58,260 nucleotides of DNA, taken from Planctomycetota bacterium. GTDB lineage: Bacteria; Planctomycetota; Phycisphaerae; WQYP01. Under the pieces are notes generated by a model. That model saw only the letters and a program-made list of their open reading frames with translations. It made no database searches and had not been told where the DNA came from. Below, piece after piece: positions 9,554 through 19,564 of this stretch. How positions within the stretch are numbered: the first letter of the stretch is position 1; the number at the start of each line of letters is the position of its first letter. The stretch spans positions 1 through 58,260 of the forward strand of contig JAKBAC010000004.1 of assembly GCA_021809365.1 (NCBI GenBank), written 5' to 3'. The translations under genes and the position numbers were made by a program.

Positions 9554-10540
9554 CTATTCCCCGGCGACTTTCAGCAAGACCTTGCCCATGGGGCCGCGAG
9601 CCAGGCGTTCAAACGCCTCCGGCAATTGCGCAAAATCAAATACTGAATCGATCAACGGTCGGTCATCATTTGCGGCCAGCACTTTCAGCACCGATTCCCA
9701 GGCTGATCGCGCTTCTGCGGCGTTGTATGTTCCAACCGCGACACCGCCAATCCGCAGTCGCCGAAAAAATAAACTGGCGGTATTAAATTGCGGCACCGGC
9801 CCGGCCAATCGCCCCACTACGCTGATTTTTCCCCATAAAGCCATCACATCAAGCAATTCTGAAAATTGTGATCCGCCAATATTGTCCACCACCAGATCGA
9901 CACGTTTTCCCGTCAGCAATTTCAACACATCTTTGCGCCATTGTGTGTCGGCGGGATCAACGACTATTTTCGCGCCCAATTCCGTCAGGCGGGTTCGCTT
10001 TTGAGCACTGCGGGAAAACGCGATAACCGTATGCCCCATTGCACGCGCCAATTGCACAGTTGCGACGCCCACGCCGCCGCTGGCTCCGGTCACCAGCACG
10101 ACGGATGGCGGCAATGGCCCCCATTGCGTCAAAGCCTGCCCAGCCGTCAGATAGACCAAACTGGCCCCACCGCATTGTTCTAATGTCCAACCGTTCGGCA
10201 GCGGGGCCAGGCACTCCGTCGGCACCAGAGCCTTTTGCGCAAACGTCCCCGGCTGATCCACGCCGACAGGTCCGCGAATAATCAATGCCTTATCTCCAAC
10301 TTTCCATGATGTTACGTTCTTTCCGATCGCCACAATTTTGCCGACGCCATCGCGTCCCAAAACATGCGGCATCGGCGGGCGGGCCGGATACTGCCCCTCC
10401 GCCAAATATCGGTCCGCCGGATTCAGCGCCGAATAAATCATCTCCATGAGCACGTCATCGGGCCCACATACCGGCTCGGCAGTGTCCGCTAAACGCAAAT
10501 TGGCCAGGGTGCCCAGTTTTTCCAATTGCCATGCCTTCAT
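9554..10540 (-). CDS. Zinc-independent MDR-family oxidoreductase (quinone reductase-like)
   Basis: Medium-chain dehydrogenase/reductase of the zinc-free quinone oxidoreductase type, likely reducing a quinone or enone with NADPH. The N-terminal GroES-like domain carries HVLGRDGVGKIVAIG; the Rossmann domain has VTGASGGVG followed by VQLARAMGHTV. The Cys/His zinc ligands of alcohol dehydrogenases are absent. Its 328 residues are normal for the class. It lies 77 nt downstream of hrpB on the same strand and converges with gnd; only a weak hairpin (AGCAC/GTGCT near 9535-9555) lies between the two stops. Substrate cannot be inferred. Confidence 0.88.
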   Translation of the reverse strand: MKAWQLEKLGTLANLRLADTAEPVCGPDDVLMEMIYSALNPADRYLAEGQYPARPPMPHVLGRDGVGKIVAIGKNVTSWKVGDKALIIRGPVGVDQPGTFAQKALVPTECLAPLPNGWTLEQCGGASLVYLTAGQALTQWGPLPPSVVLVTGASGGVGVATVQLARAMGHTVIAFSRSAQKRTRLTELGAKIVVDPADTQWRKDVLKLLTGKRVDLVVDNIGGSQFSELLDVMALWGKISVVGRLAGPVPQFNTASLFFRRLRIGGVAVGTYNAAEARSAWESVLKVLAANDDRPLIDSVFDFAQLPEAFERLARGPMGKVLLKVAGE

Positions 10541-10617
10541 CGCGGGTACTCCAACGATTCAAATATCCAATCCATTATCCATCCAGAAGCACTGTCGATC
10601 CAGATGCTACCCAGATG

Positions 10618-13164
10618 CTACCTATGTGCGTTTCTATTTCGCCGCATCAGGGGCGCGGCATTTGCCGGGGTCTCCGGCCAGGCGTGTTTGGGGTATCGCG
10701 CCCGTAAATCTTTACGCACCAGCGCATAGCTTCCCGCCCAGAATCCCGCCAGATCATGGGTAATCTGTACGGGTCTATGGTTTGGCCCCAGAATTTCCAA
10801 CAGCACCGGCACGCGGCCTTCGGCGATTCGCGGCGTGTCCACCAATCCAAATAAATCCTGCAATCGCACGGACAGAACCGGCGTGCCATCATCGCGATAT
10901 TCCAATGCCGCTCGTCGACCATTGGGCATATCAAGATGTTCCGGGGCGGCGGTGGCCAACAGTCGCATCAACCCATGATCCATGGATGATTCAATCGCCT
11001 CGGCCAGGCCTTCCCCGGAAATAAGTGTTCGCAACGATTTCAAATCCGGCGGCGTGGCCGCAATCATCATCGCGATGTCCGCCAGCTTCATATCCGGAAT
11101 ATGCCGCTCCGGCATAACTTTACGCAGCATCGTCAATCGTCCGCAGAGTCTGCGAAGTTGCGTATCGCGTTGCACGAATTTCGGCAGATGTTCCGCGATA
11201 TATTCAGCGGCCACTTTTTGAACCTGTCCCGGATCAGGATCGGACTGAGCAAATTCTTCAAGCATCAGATCACGATACAGTACACGCCGAAGCGCCAAAA
11301 TCTTTCCATCGGCAATGACGACCTTGTTTTCCACCCGGATTTGTTCGGGATAGAGCCGCTCCAGTTGCGTTCGTGTTATCGCGGTCGCGATATGCACGAC
11401 GGCATCGCCTGGCTGGTCGGAAATCTGCACATCCACCGCCACGAACAGCGGCGCACGGAGCACCACCGATCCCGGCCCCATTCGCACACCACGCCCACCG
11501 ACCATGACGGCACGCATGGAATCAGTTTCCCGCCGCCGGCATACACGATCCGGATAGGCCTGTAAGAGTAGTTCACCTATTGCCGCGGAATCGGCCTGTG
11601 AAGCAACGGTGGCCGCGTGAATAGTGAAGCCCGCAAGACCCGCCAATGCGTCCGCCACCGCCCGGACTCTGGCGGCACCCGTCGAATCGAGAGTAACACC
11701 TCCGGTCTGCGGCGCATTTCCCCGCTGAGCAAGAGCCTCAAGCCGAATTAAAATATCTGAATCGCCCGCGCCAAGACCACCGCGTTCCCGGCGTGGGGCT
11801 AAAACATCCCGCTCCGAAACTAAGGCCGCCACAAGTGCTCCCATCGGGCCCTGGCCAGTTTCCTTCGCCGCCAGCAGCAATCGTCCGAGGCGCGGGTGCA
11901 GTGGCAAGTCCAAAAGTTGACGCCCCAGATTCGTGAGTCGAAATCCATCGGCAATCCTCTCCAGGGCACCAAGTTCACGTAATAGTTCCACTGCCGATGT
12001 AATGCGTTCCGGCGGAGGCGTTTGAAAAAACTCAAATCTATTTGGCCCATGTCGATCCCATGCGTAGAGAAGCAATACGCTTTGCGTTATATCCACGCGC
12101 ATGATTTCCGGAATTTCAAAATCAGGCAGATGCTTGGTACGCAATTCAGGCCACAGCCGGATGCACAAGCCCGGCGCGGTGCGTCCGGCACGGCCCGTCC
12201 GCTGATTGGCGGATGCTTGGCTGATCTGAATTAAATCCAGCCTGTCGATGCCGCGTTCAGCGTCAAAGCTCGCCTGCCGCGCCAGACCGCTGTCGATGAC
12301 CACCGTGACGCCTTCAATGGTCAGAGATGTTTCCGCGATGTTGGTGGAGAAAATAATTTTGCGGCGCGACGATGGCTTGAGCGCCGCGAGCTGTGTATCC
12401 AGCGGCATGGACCCGTGCAAGGTCATCACCTGGCATGACGCCGCGGCGGCTGATGCCCCGGCCAGGGCGGCGCAGCGGCTAATTTCCGCAGCTCCCGGCA
12501 AAAACACCAGAATATGCCCGGTATGGTCCGCTTCCAATGCTTCCTTTACCGCAGCCAATACGCGTGTTTCCAATCGTCCGTCGGTGTCGAAGCGATGTAT
12601 GATCCGCACCGGATGTAATCGACCGGGTACTGCCAGCACCGGGGCATCATCCAGAAATGCCGCCACTTTTTGCGCGTCAAGTGTGGCGGACATCACCACT
12701 ATCAGCAGATCTGGCCGAACCGTCTGCCGCACCTGCCGGAGCATGGCCAGCGTGAGATCGCTGTGAATGCTGCGCTCGTGAAATTCATCGAGAATAACCG
12801 CGCCTACATTTTCCAGCGCCGGATCAGCCAGCAGTTGCCGGGCCAGAATTCCCTCTGTCATGATGCGTAAAGCGGTGTCGGCGGTCAGTCGTTTTTCCAT
12901 CCGCACCTGATAGCCTACCGGACCACCGAGCTTCCACTGTTGCTCTTCGGCAATACGCGTGGCCACGGCCCTGGCCGCGATTCGTCGGGGTTGTAACACC
13001 AGTATGCTCGAGGCATCCGCGGGCAGAATCCCCGCATGAAGCAACGCCGGCGGAACGCGGGTTGTTTTACCCGCCCCCGGCTCCGCCGTCAGCACCAGGG
13101 AATGACGCGATTTGAGCTGAGCGATAATCTCCGGGATATAACGATCTATGGGTAGTGGATCCAT
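10618..13164 (-). CDS. hrpB: ATP-dependent RNA helicase HrpB
   Basis: DEAH-type superfamily 2 helicase of the HrpB family. In order: Walker A in AEPGAGKTT (27-35), DEFHER as motif II (126-131, normally DEVHER or DEFHER in this family), SAT motif III, the QRTGRAGR motif VI (about 325), then the winged-helix/HA2 region and the long C-terminal HrpB-specific domain with HIPDMKL and a FWxxSY-type segment (AGFWAGSYALVRKDLRARYPKHAWPE, shown here only in part as WAGSYALVRKDLRARYPKH). Length 848 matches the family (about 800-850). Cellular role in bacteria is poorly defined. It sits 60 nt after the large VWA gene on the same strand, so may be read through from the moxR operon. Confidence 0.95.
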   Translation of the reverse strand: MDPLPIDRYIPEIIAQLKSRHSLVLTAEPGAGKTTRVPPALLHAGILPADASSILVLQPRRIAARAVATRIAEEQQWKLGGPVGYQVRMEKRLTADTALRIMTEGILARQLLADPALENVGAVILDEFHERSIHSDLTLAMLRQVRQTVRPDLLIVVMSATLDAQKVAAFLDDAPVLAVPGRLHPVRIIHRFDTDGRLETRVLAAVKEALEADHTGHILVFLPGAAEISRCAALAGASAAAASCQVMTLHGSMPLDTQLAALKPSSRRKIIFSTNIAETSLTIEGVTVVIDSGLARQASFDAERGIDRLDLIQISQASANQRTGRAGRTAPGLCIRLWPELRTKHLPDFEIPEIMRVDITQSVLLLYAWDRHGPNRFEFFQTPPPERITSAVELLRELGALERIADGFRLTNLGRQLLDLPLHPRLGRLLLAAKETGQGPMGALVAALVSERDVLAPRRERGGLGAGDSDILIRLEALAQRGNAPQTGGVTLDSTGAARVRAVADALAGLAGFTIHAATVASQADSAAIGELLLQAYPDRVCRRRETDSMRAVMVGGRGVRMGPGSVVLRAPLFVAVDVQISDQPGDAVVHIATAITRTQLERLYPEQIRVENKVVIADGKILALRRVLYRDLMLEEFAQSDPDPGQVQKVAAEYIAEHLPKFVQRDTQLRRLCGRLTMLRKVMPERHIPDMKLADIAMMIAATPPDLKSLRTLISGEGLAEAIESSMDHGLMRLLATAAPEHLDMPNGRRAALEYRDDGTPVLSVRLQDLFGLVDTPRIAEGRVPVLLEILGPNHRPVQITHDLAGFWAGSYALVRKDLRARYPKHAWPETPANAAPLMRRNRNAHR

Positions 13165-13224
13165 GCGATGAAGTTTACAGGCTTCCCTGTCAGGAGGCTA
13201 ATTGCGCGGGAGGATGCACATCGG

Positions 13225-16200
13225 CTACACGAGTCCGGCGGCTTTCCGGATAATCCATTCCGCGGTAATCAGCAATACAAACAGCAGCAGAAACGCTATA
13301 TGCAGCCAGAATGTCGTGGAACTGTGCGGATGTAGAAAAAAGCCTTCACTCTGTGGAATGGTAATGACCTGCACCGCGGGATGGATCGCGCGGGCCAGAA
13401 TATCGGTATATGGACCCGTCAGCGCAACACCGTCACCGGCATTGGCGATCTGCCGCATGGCGACCGGATCGCTGGTGGCCTCGGCAAGCTCCATATTGGC
13501 CGCTGGTTTCACCCGTATGGTCAACTCCCGGACTTTGGCTGTGGGATCATCGCGCAATCGGCGTGCCACCCCGGATCCCTGGAGCGTAATGTGATAACTT
13601 CCCGTCGGCAAACCCGTAAGTGTGGCGATGTAAAAGCCGGGTACTTTGGCTTGCGGCATCATGGGCGCGGAAAACCCGCCTGAGGGTGCCGGCGCGGTTG
13701 TTCCCGCCGGCTGCGATGTGGCTACGATGGGGGTGGCGATTGCGTTAAAGTGCAATCCCGCCTGCGGCAATAGTTGATCGTCAAAGATACGCGCGCGAAC
13801 CACAATTTTCTGGCCGTGCTGATAGCTCGAATGGCTGGTACCGAAGTGAACATATCGCCCGCCCGCCGGCAGTTGTGTGCCGGAAGCCCACCGCAGCAAC
13901 TGTCCCAGAAACGCATTCTCAACATTGTGGCCATTGACATAACGCAGTCGCCAAAGCTGATCGCTGGAAAAATACATCGTGCGTCCCGCCCCGACGGACA
14001 TTGTGGCCAGCAATGCCCGATGCCGTTCGGCGTTGAAATCAGAAACGCCACCCGCTCCCCGCGTTGTGGCCGCGGTCGCGTTGCGCTCGCCGAGAACCCA
14101 TAACACACGGGCCGCGCCGCGAACTTTGGTGTAGGCGCTATGCCAATACCATCGGGGCATGAATTGCCAGATGTCCCGGTTGGTGCGTTCTCCGGCACTA
14201 AGTTGTGACAGGCCCGACTGCCGCCCCTGTGGTGTGAGTTTTGGAACGAATCCTCTATTATTCTGTTCCTGCAAAAGCGCGGGAGGCCAAATCGTCGTAA
14301 GATTTACCGGGAATAACTGTGCCAGCGGCTGGTTTACCCATTCCTGCGGCATGTTTCCAGGGCCTGCGATCACCACCAGGGCGGCACCCTTGGATTTCAC
14401 CGCGGTGGCGATACCCTGCTCGGCATTCGTTGATGCCCCGGCCTGATTCCCATTCATCAAGTTTCCGCCCGCTGCCGTGCTGGCCGCCACATCGGCCGAT
14501 AGATCGTTGGGCGAGATATCACCGAGAATAATGACATCAAACGCCTGCCAAGCTTTGGGGCTGTTGGGCAGCAATTGGGCCAGATAATTGGGATTGGATG
14601 GAGACGCCGTAACCGGAGCGGCCGGTTGGATGTCGCGAATGTGGGCAGGATGCAGGAGCACAGCCTGAAGATGCGCCCGGCGGCTGCGTGAAAAATAATT
14701 TACCATATACTGATAATTCCAATCCGGTTGATTGGCGATCAGCAGCACTTGAAGTTTGTTTCGCCGCACCATGACGCGAAATGAATGTGTCACCGCCGGC
14801 AGTAAATTAGCGACGGGAAGAATCTTGACACTGTATGTATACACCCCCCGGCCCGGCGGACGATTTTTAAAGTGGATCAGTTTGTAGGCATCTTTCAGAG
14901 GCGTCTTGAGCACTCGGGTGGATTCGATTTTGCCGTTACGCAAAAGCTGAACGGTAACCGCTTTGCCCGCCAGAGATTTCAAATGGATAATCGCCGTCGC
15001 CTTCATGGATTGATGCTTAAACACCCATTGAGGCGCGGTGACCGAATCAATGGTGGCTTCCGGCGGTGAGCGATCCGATCCCATACATAACGTGTAAATG
15101 TCGATATGATGCAGTGCCATGATCCGCGCAACTTCCGTTGGATCGGAACCGACATTCTGGCGTCCGTCCGATATCAACAGCACATCCGCCCGCCGCCCCT
15201 GTTCAATGTGAGAAGCGGTGGTCAGCAGGGCCTTATTGATGTTGGTGCGCTTTCCGGTTGGATTGATTGCATTATGAAGAATGCGTTTCAGATGCGCATC
15301 GGAAGCCGGGGTGGTTGCCGATGCGGTTCCGGCAAAGCTGACCACGTGGAGGTCATTGGCGGAAAATAGTTTGTGAACGGCGCTGCTGCGGGTCAGCATG
15401 GCCAAGGCCAATTCAGCGCGGCTCATATTATTCACGCGATTCAGTGCGGCGGTGAGCTGGGCATCTGAACGGTGGGCGGTAAGAAAAGTCTCATCCGCGG
15501 TTCTGGCGATCTTCCGCAAAGCGCGGAGACTATCCCGCAATTGAATATCCACGCCGGAATAAATGCTTGTCAGCGTATTGGTGCCGCCGGCGTGTACCGT
15601 TGAATTGTTCATGTCGCGGCGCGCCGATTCCGCGGCTTTCCGAAGGGGAGTGACAAGGGCTGAGGCTGCCCCATTTTTAGCCAGAGCATTAATAAAGTGG
15701 TCGAAGCTTCCGAGCCATTTGCGCAGGGCGGCGATGTCTCGCTTGTGCTGCCGTCGTGCCTGTATGGCGGACACGGCGGTGAAGCGACTCTGCCGCGCAT
15801 CGAGAATCGCCAATTGCTGCTCCAGCATGGACAACTTCGCCAGATCATGATCCAGCGTGTCATGATAATCGGACACCAACCCCAGTGCGCAGGCCCAACG
15901 CAACGCATAACGTTTGCCGCCCTGTGGGTCGTGAAGCCCCATGGATTCACTGTGGTCCAGTAACAGCCAGAGTTGGCCGGGTGTGGTTTTTACATGAATT
16001 TTTTCAACCGCCGGCCCCAGCATAATCAGTCCCAGCAGAACCAGAAGTGCCAGCCGCAATCCGGTCAGCAACAAGATCGTTCGGCGCGGCGCCAGATCCC
16101 GCTGCCGCTGGTACAGATAAACGATCAGGCCCGCTGCGCACAATCCCACGATCACCAGCAGCCATAGCGGCATGGCCGGATGCAACATCAGGTGGGTCTG

Positions 16201-16233
16201 GCCTTGGAGTGCTTGTGTGGATGTCTGGGCCAA
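13225..16233 (-). CDS. Large membrane protein with VWA domain (Bat/CoxE-type operon member)
   Basis: A 1002-residue protein with two N-terminal membrane segments (about 22-41 and 55-75), a von Willebrand A domain with an intact MIDAS DxSxS (Asp93, Ser95, Ser97) and a later LLISDGRQN strand, a long extracytoplasmic region with Ig-like and amidotransferase-like beta/alpha segments (VLLIANQPDWNYQY, VVIAGPG), and a C-terminal membrane segment (about 970-992). Such proteins follow BatA-like genes in planctomycete MoxR operons; the function is not known. The start is TTG 16233, with AAAGGA 8 nt upstream and 12 nt after the BatA-like stop, indicating tight coupling. Two helices inserted after the MIDAS (about 125-285) look coiled-coil. 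Confidence 0.85.
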   Translation of the reverse strand: MAQTSTQALQGQTHLMLHPAMPLWLLVIVGLCAAGLIVYLYQRQRDLAPRRTILLLTGLRLALLVLLGLIMLGPAVEKIHVKTTPGQLWLLLDHSESMGLHDPQGGKRYALRWACALGLVSDYHDTLDHDLAKLSMLEQQLAILDARQSRFTAVSAIQARRQHKRDIAALRKWLGSFDHFINALAKNGAASALVTPLRKAAESARRDMNNSTVHAGGTNTLTSIYSGVDIQLRDSLRALRKIARTADETFLTAHRSDAQLTAALNRVNNMSRAELALAMLTRSSAVHKLFSANDLHVVSFAGTASATTPASDAHLKRILHNAINPTGKRTNINKALLTTASHIEQGRRADVLLISDGRQNVGSDPTEVARIMALHHIDIYTLCMGSDRSPPEATIDSVTAPQWVFKHQSMKATAIIHLKSLAGKAVTVQLLRNGKIESTRVLKTPLKDAYKLIHFKNRPPGRGVYTYSVKILPVANLLPAVTHSFRVMVRRNKLQVLLIANQPDWNYQYMVNYFSRSRRAHLQAVLLHPAHIRDIQPAAPVTASPSNPNYLAQLLPNSPKAWQAFDVIILGDISPNDLSADVAASTAAGGNLMNGNQAGASTNAEQGIATAVKSKGAALVVIAGPGNMPQEWVNQPLAQLFPVNLTTIWPPALLQEQNNRGFVPKLTPQGRQSGLSQLSAGERTNRDIWQFMPRWYWHSAYTKVRGAARVLWVLGERNATAATTRGAGGVSDFNAERHRALLATMSVGAGRTMYFSSDQLWRLRYVNGHNVENAFLGQLLRWASGTQLPAGGRYVHFGTSHSSYQHGQKIVVRARIFDDQLLPQAGLHFNAIATPIVATSQPAGTTAPAPSGGFSAPMMPQAKVPGFYIATLTGLPTGSYHITLQGSGVARRLRDDPTAKVRELTIRVKPAANMELAEATSDPVAMRQIANAGDGVALTGPYTDILARAIHPAVQVITIPQSEGFFLHPHSSTTFWLHIAFLLLFVLLITAEWIIRKAAGLV

Positions 16234-16245
16234 CGGATGTTTCCT

Positions 16246-18480
16246 TTAATGATCCAAAATACTCATAGCCGGCAACGCCGTGGAAGTCGATTCGCGGGCG
16301 CGCGTGAGCTTGGCCATTTTGTGGCACTGAAGAGCTTCGAGCACCAGCATCAACAGTAACACCATTGTCAAAATCGGCCAAAGGCTCAGGTTGGGGCTGA
16401 CTGTTCCCATCGCCCAGCCGATCTGCTTGGCTGTGATTTGCTTTCGTAAATACTTGTGATGAATCAGCCAATGCACATCCGCTGCGGACAGCGGGCTGGG
16501 GTTCAGTTGTCGCATATCAATATTCACATTGAAATAGACGTTGGTTCGGCTATGCGCGGGCTTAAATGACAGTGTGTAAAGGCCCGGCAGTCCGGTATGA
16601 TTCCAGGTAATCAGATATTGGCCACCGGTCATCAGTTGCGGTTTCACCACGTGCGCAAGGTGATGCGGATCCAGGATTGTCGCGGATGTGATCGCTGGTG
16701 TGGCGGGGCCGGTCCAGACCATCGGTTCACCGGGATTCAAAAAATGGTGAATGGACAGCCGTTTGCTGCCCATGGCCAGCTCATACGTGGTCTGATCTAC
16801 CAGTGGAACAAAACTTCCGGCTTCCAGCGGCCAATCATTCCAGCGGCCATCAGCGCCGGTGCTCCAGACCACAAGCCTTCCGCCGGAATTTCCAATCGGT
16901 TGCGACAGCATCAGTGGATCGCCGCCGGAGGTGGCCAGAACCACTTTTTCCATGGAATTCGCCGGCGTAATCTGACGCCACTTCATCAGCGTGACACCCA
17001 CGATTGCGTTGCGATTCAATTTAGCCAGAGGACGCAGCAAGCGGCTCTTGCTGTCCAGAATCACGATGGAGGGAGATTTCTTCCCCGCCGATTGCACCGG
17101 TCCAAGTTTGCCGGGCGTAAATCCGGACTGCGGAAGGGTGGTGTTCACGAAGGTACGGTTCGCGTTCGGGCCGAAAATAAACCACACGCCGCCCCCCGAT
17201 TCCGCATACGCATGCAAGCGGGAAAGCAGGCCTGCGGGCATGGCCGCGGGATCATTGACAATTACCGCCTGATAATGGGCGAGATTTGCATGGTCGGCCT
17301 GATTCACGCTCATCACCGTCGGCTTGGCCAGGCCCAAACTACGTGATTTTGACGGCCTCAGAGCCGCCTTTAGAAATCGGCTGGCGCGAAAATCTCCCAC
17401 ATCTCCCAATTGACTGTCGATAATGAGCACCGGTATGTCCTGCCATACCTGTACCACGGCCGTGGACTGATTATCCGCGGCTAACGCATCATGAATGCTT
17501 GTTCGCACGCGTATCCAATGGGACCCCATCGAGTTAATGCGGAAGTGCAGCACCCCCGATGTGCTGCCGCCGGCCTGCAGTTGCGGGATGGTGTCATGGT
17601 CGACCACGGTTCCGTCAAACAACAGTGACACAGGAATATTACGGACCGGCTGCGGGCCGGAGTTGCTTACGGTAAAGAGAACTCTGACTTTGCGGCCCAC
17701 ACCTGGAAAATCCGGCTCCAAATGCAGCGGGCCTATTGAAATATCGGATGTGGTGGGGCGGGGAATCACCGGGAGGCTGAATACCGCCAGAGTCGATGGC
17801 GGCTGCACTCCGCCATACGCGGCCTTCCACACCCCATTCTCGCGCGCGTGCCAGGCTATGGCGCGTTGATCTGAAACGACAAAAATAATCTTATCAATCA
17901 AAACCCCGCGCCGCGCAACCCGCCGGGCTTCCTCAATTGCGGCGGGAATGGATGTGCCCGCGGTGCCCATCGCCAGTTCTTTCAGCGGGTCGAGCAGTTT
18001 GGTGCGCACCAGCGTGGGATCGGAAACTGAAATCGGAAATTGAGTCAGACTGTACGGTCGATGCCCCGCAATAACCACCGACACCGTATCTTGCGCGCCC
18101 AGCGCGGTGATCATGCGCTTCACCATGGCGATCTCGCGGCTAAATACGGTACCCCGCCCCTGAATCAGGCCTGTGGAAATTGAATGATCCAACACGATGG
18201 CCACATCGGCGGAGGATCCTCCGGCAAGCTGATTCACCGCGCCGGATCGCATGACCGGCCACGCCAGCAGCAGCGCCAGCAGCAGCATCGCCAACACGCG
18301 CAACAGCAAGAGCAGCCACTGATCCAGATTGCGGAATCGTTTCTTGAGCACATCGGTCTGCACCAGAAACATCACCGCTCCCCATTGAATCGGCGTGGCT
18401 TTCTGCCGATGCAGAAGATGGATGATAATCGGGATGGCGATCGCCGACAGGCCGGTCAGCAGCAGAGGAATTTCAAACAC
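16246..18480 (-). CDS. BatA-like VWA membrane protein
   Basis: A 744-residue protein starting with the BatA N-terminal domain (IPIIIHLLHRQK, with membrane segments at about 3-21 and 55-76), then a VWA domain whose MIDAS is intact (Asp98, Ser100, Ser102), an Ig-like domain, an amidotransferase-like fold region and a C-terminal membrane segment. BatA-type proteins are linked to aerotolerance and envelope stress in other phyla; substrate unknown. The start is GTG 18480 with GAGGAG 11 nt upstream. It lies 59 nt after the DUF58 gene and 12 nt before the next VWA gene. Together they are the membrane half of a MoxR operon. Annotators may call it a hypothetical membrane protein. Confidence 0.88.
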   Translation of the reverse strand: MFEIPLLLTGLSAIAIPIIIHLLHRQKATPIQWGAVMFLVQTDVLKKRFRNLDQWLLLLLRVLAMLLLALLLAWPVMRSGAVNQLAGGSSADVAIVLDHSISTGLIQGRGTVFSREIAMVKRMITALGAQDTVSVVIAGHRPYSLTQFPISVSDPTLVRTKLLDPLKELAMGTAGTSIPAAIEEARRVARRGVLIDKIIFVVSDQRAIAWHARENGVWKAAYGGVQPPSTLAVFSLPVIPRPTTSDISIGPLHLEPDFPGVGRKVRVLFTVSNSGPQPVRNIPVSLLFDGTVVDHDTIPQLQAGGSTSGVLHFRINSMGSHWIRVRTSIHDALAADNQSTAVVQVWQDIPVLIIDSQLGDVGDFRASRFLKAALRPSKSRSLGLAKPTVMSVNQADHANLAHYQAVIVNDPAAMPAGLLSRLHAYAESGGGVWFIFGPNANRTFVNTTLPQSGFTPGKLGPVQSAGKKSPSIVILDSKSRLLRPLAKLNRNAIVGVTLMKWRQITPANSMEKVVLATSGGDPLMLSQPIGNSGGRLVVWSTGADGRWNDWPLEAGSFVPLVDQTTYELAMGSKRLSIHHFLNPGEPMVWTGPATPAITSATILDPHHLAHVVKPQLMTGGQYLITWNHTGLPGLYTLSFKPAHSRTNVYFNVNIDMRQLNPSPLSAADVHWLIHHKYLRKQITAKQIGWAMGTVSPNLSLWPILTMVLLLMLVLEALQCHKMAKLTRARESTSTALPAMSILDH

Positions 18481-18539
18481 AGGTTACAGGTCTCCTCTCA
18501 ATAACCACGCCGGAGCGATCTTGCTTGCCGAAGGATTTA

Positions 18540-19502
18540 TCATGCTGATCGCCCCCGCATCCGATTGGCCAGATACACCGTCAGCGCCTCATCAAACGGC
18601 TGGCTGGTGTTGAAAAGACTGTAGCTGATGTTTAATTCTCTGGCCGTACGGCGCATTTTGGTGAGATACGCCTGCACATTATCCAGATATTGCTGTCTGA
18701 CCAGCGCTGGATCCAGCCTCAGTTTATGGGTGAATTGTTCCAGATTCTGGAACAACGTCCATTTACGAAATGGGAATGTCAGTTCCTCATCGGCCATCAC
18801 ATGCAGCATCAGCACTTCATGGCGGCGATGGCGGAAGTGGTGCAGCGCGCTGACCAGTGCGTCCGGCTTTTCAAAAAAATCGCTGATGATGATCACGATG
18901 CTCCGATGACTGATCTGCTCGGCGATCTGATGCAGCAGAACGGATAAACTGGATTCACCGCCGACGTGTCTGGCTTCCAGTGTCTTCATCATGCTGATCA
19001 GGTGCGAGGGTGCCGATCGTGGTGGAAGAAAGTCCCGGATCGCGTCATTGACGGTAATCAGCCCCACGGTGTCCTGTTGATGCAGAATCAGATAGCCGAG
19101 GCACGCGGCCATGAATTGACCATAGCGGTATTTGGACAACGGAGCCTCGCCGCGATAGGCCATCGACCCGCTGCAGTCAAGGACAATAACGGCCCGCAGA
19201 TTGGTGGTGACTTCATATTGCTTGATGTAGTAACGGTCCGACTTGGCCAGCATTCTCCAGTCGATGCGTTTCACATCATCGCCGGGGACATAATTACGGT
19301 GCTGGGCGAAGTCGATGGCGAAACCGATGTGCTTTGATTTGTGCATCCCCTGCACATAGCCGTCCATGACCTGCCGCGCGATCATATCCATGCGGCTTAT
19401 TTTGGCCAGCGCCCTGGGGTCAAGCAACGCTGTGGCGCTGCCCCTTGCCGCCGTTGATTTGCTGCTGGCTTGGGAAGTCGTCATTCGTTGAATTCCATCC
19501 AT
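18540..19502 (-). CDS. DUF58 domain protein with VWA-type MIDAS
   Basis: DUF58 family partner of MoxR ATPases. The signature block RNYVPGDDVKRIDWRMLAKS lies at about 69-88, followed by a VWA-like domain with MIDAS Asp109-Cys-Ser-Gly-Ser-Met and a conserved IIISDFF strand. It has no membrane segment, so is predicted cytoplasmic. Length 320 is typical. The start is uncertain: ATG 19502 or the in-frame ATG 19484 (beginning MTTSQAS); neither has a strong ribosome site. It lies 62 nt after moxR and 59 nt before the BatA-like gene. In this family DUF58 proteins are thought to act with MoxR in assembling or inserting metal into protein complexes; the client here is unknown. Confidence 0.9.
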   Translation of the reverse strand: MDGIQRMTTSQASSKSTAARGSATALLDPRALAKISRMDMIARQVMDGYVQGMHKSKHIGFAIDFAQHRNYVPGDDVKRIDWRMLAKSDRYYIKQYEVTTNLRAVIVLDCSGSMAYRGEAPLSKYRYGQFMAACLGYLILHQQDTVGLITVNDAIRDFLPPRSAPSHLISMMKTLEARHVGGESSLSVLLHQIAEQISHRSIVIIISDFFEKPDALVSALHHFRHRRHEVLMLHVMADEELTFPFRKWTLFQNLEQFTHKLRLDPALVRQQYLDNVQAYLTKMRRTARELNISYSLFNTSQPFDEALTVYLANRMRGRSA

Positions 19503-19564
19503 AAACCGATGTTGTATTTCCGGCGCGGTTCTTCCGCCCGGCCGGCCGAACGCGGTTACTGAAG

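Noticed and set aside
16047..19337. Several plus-strand frames of 90-250 aa inside the BatA/VWA/DUF58 genes
   Set aside because: All lie antisense to strongly supported genes and lack ribosome sites or known motifs.
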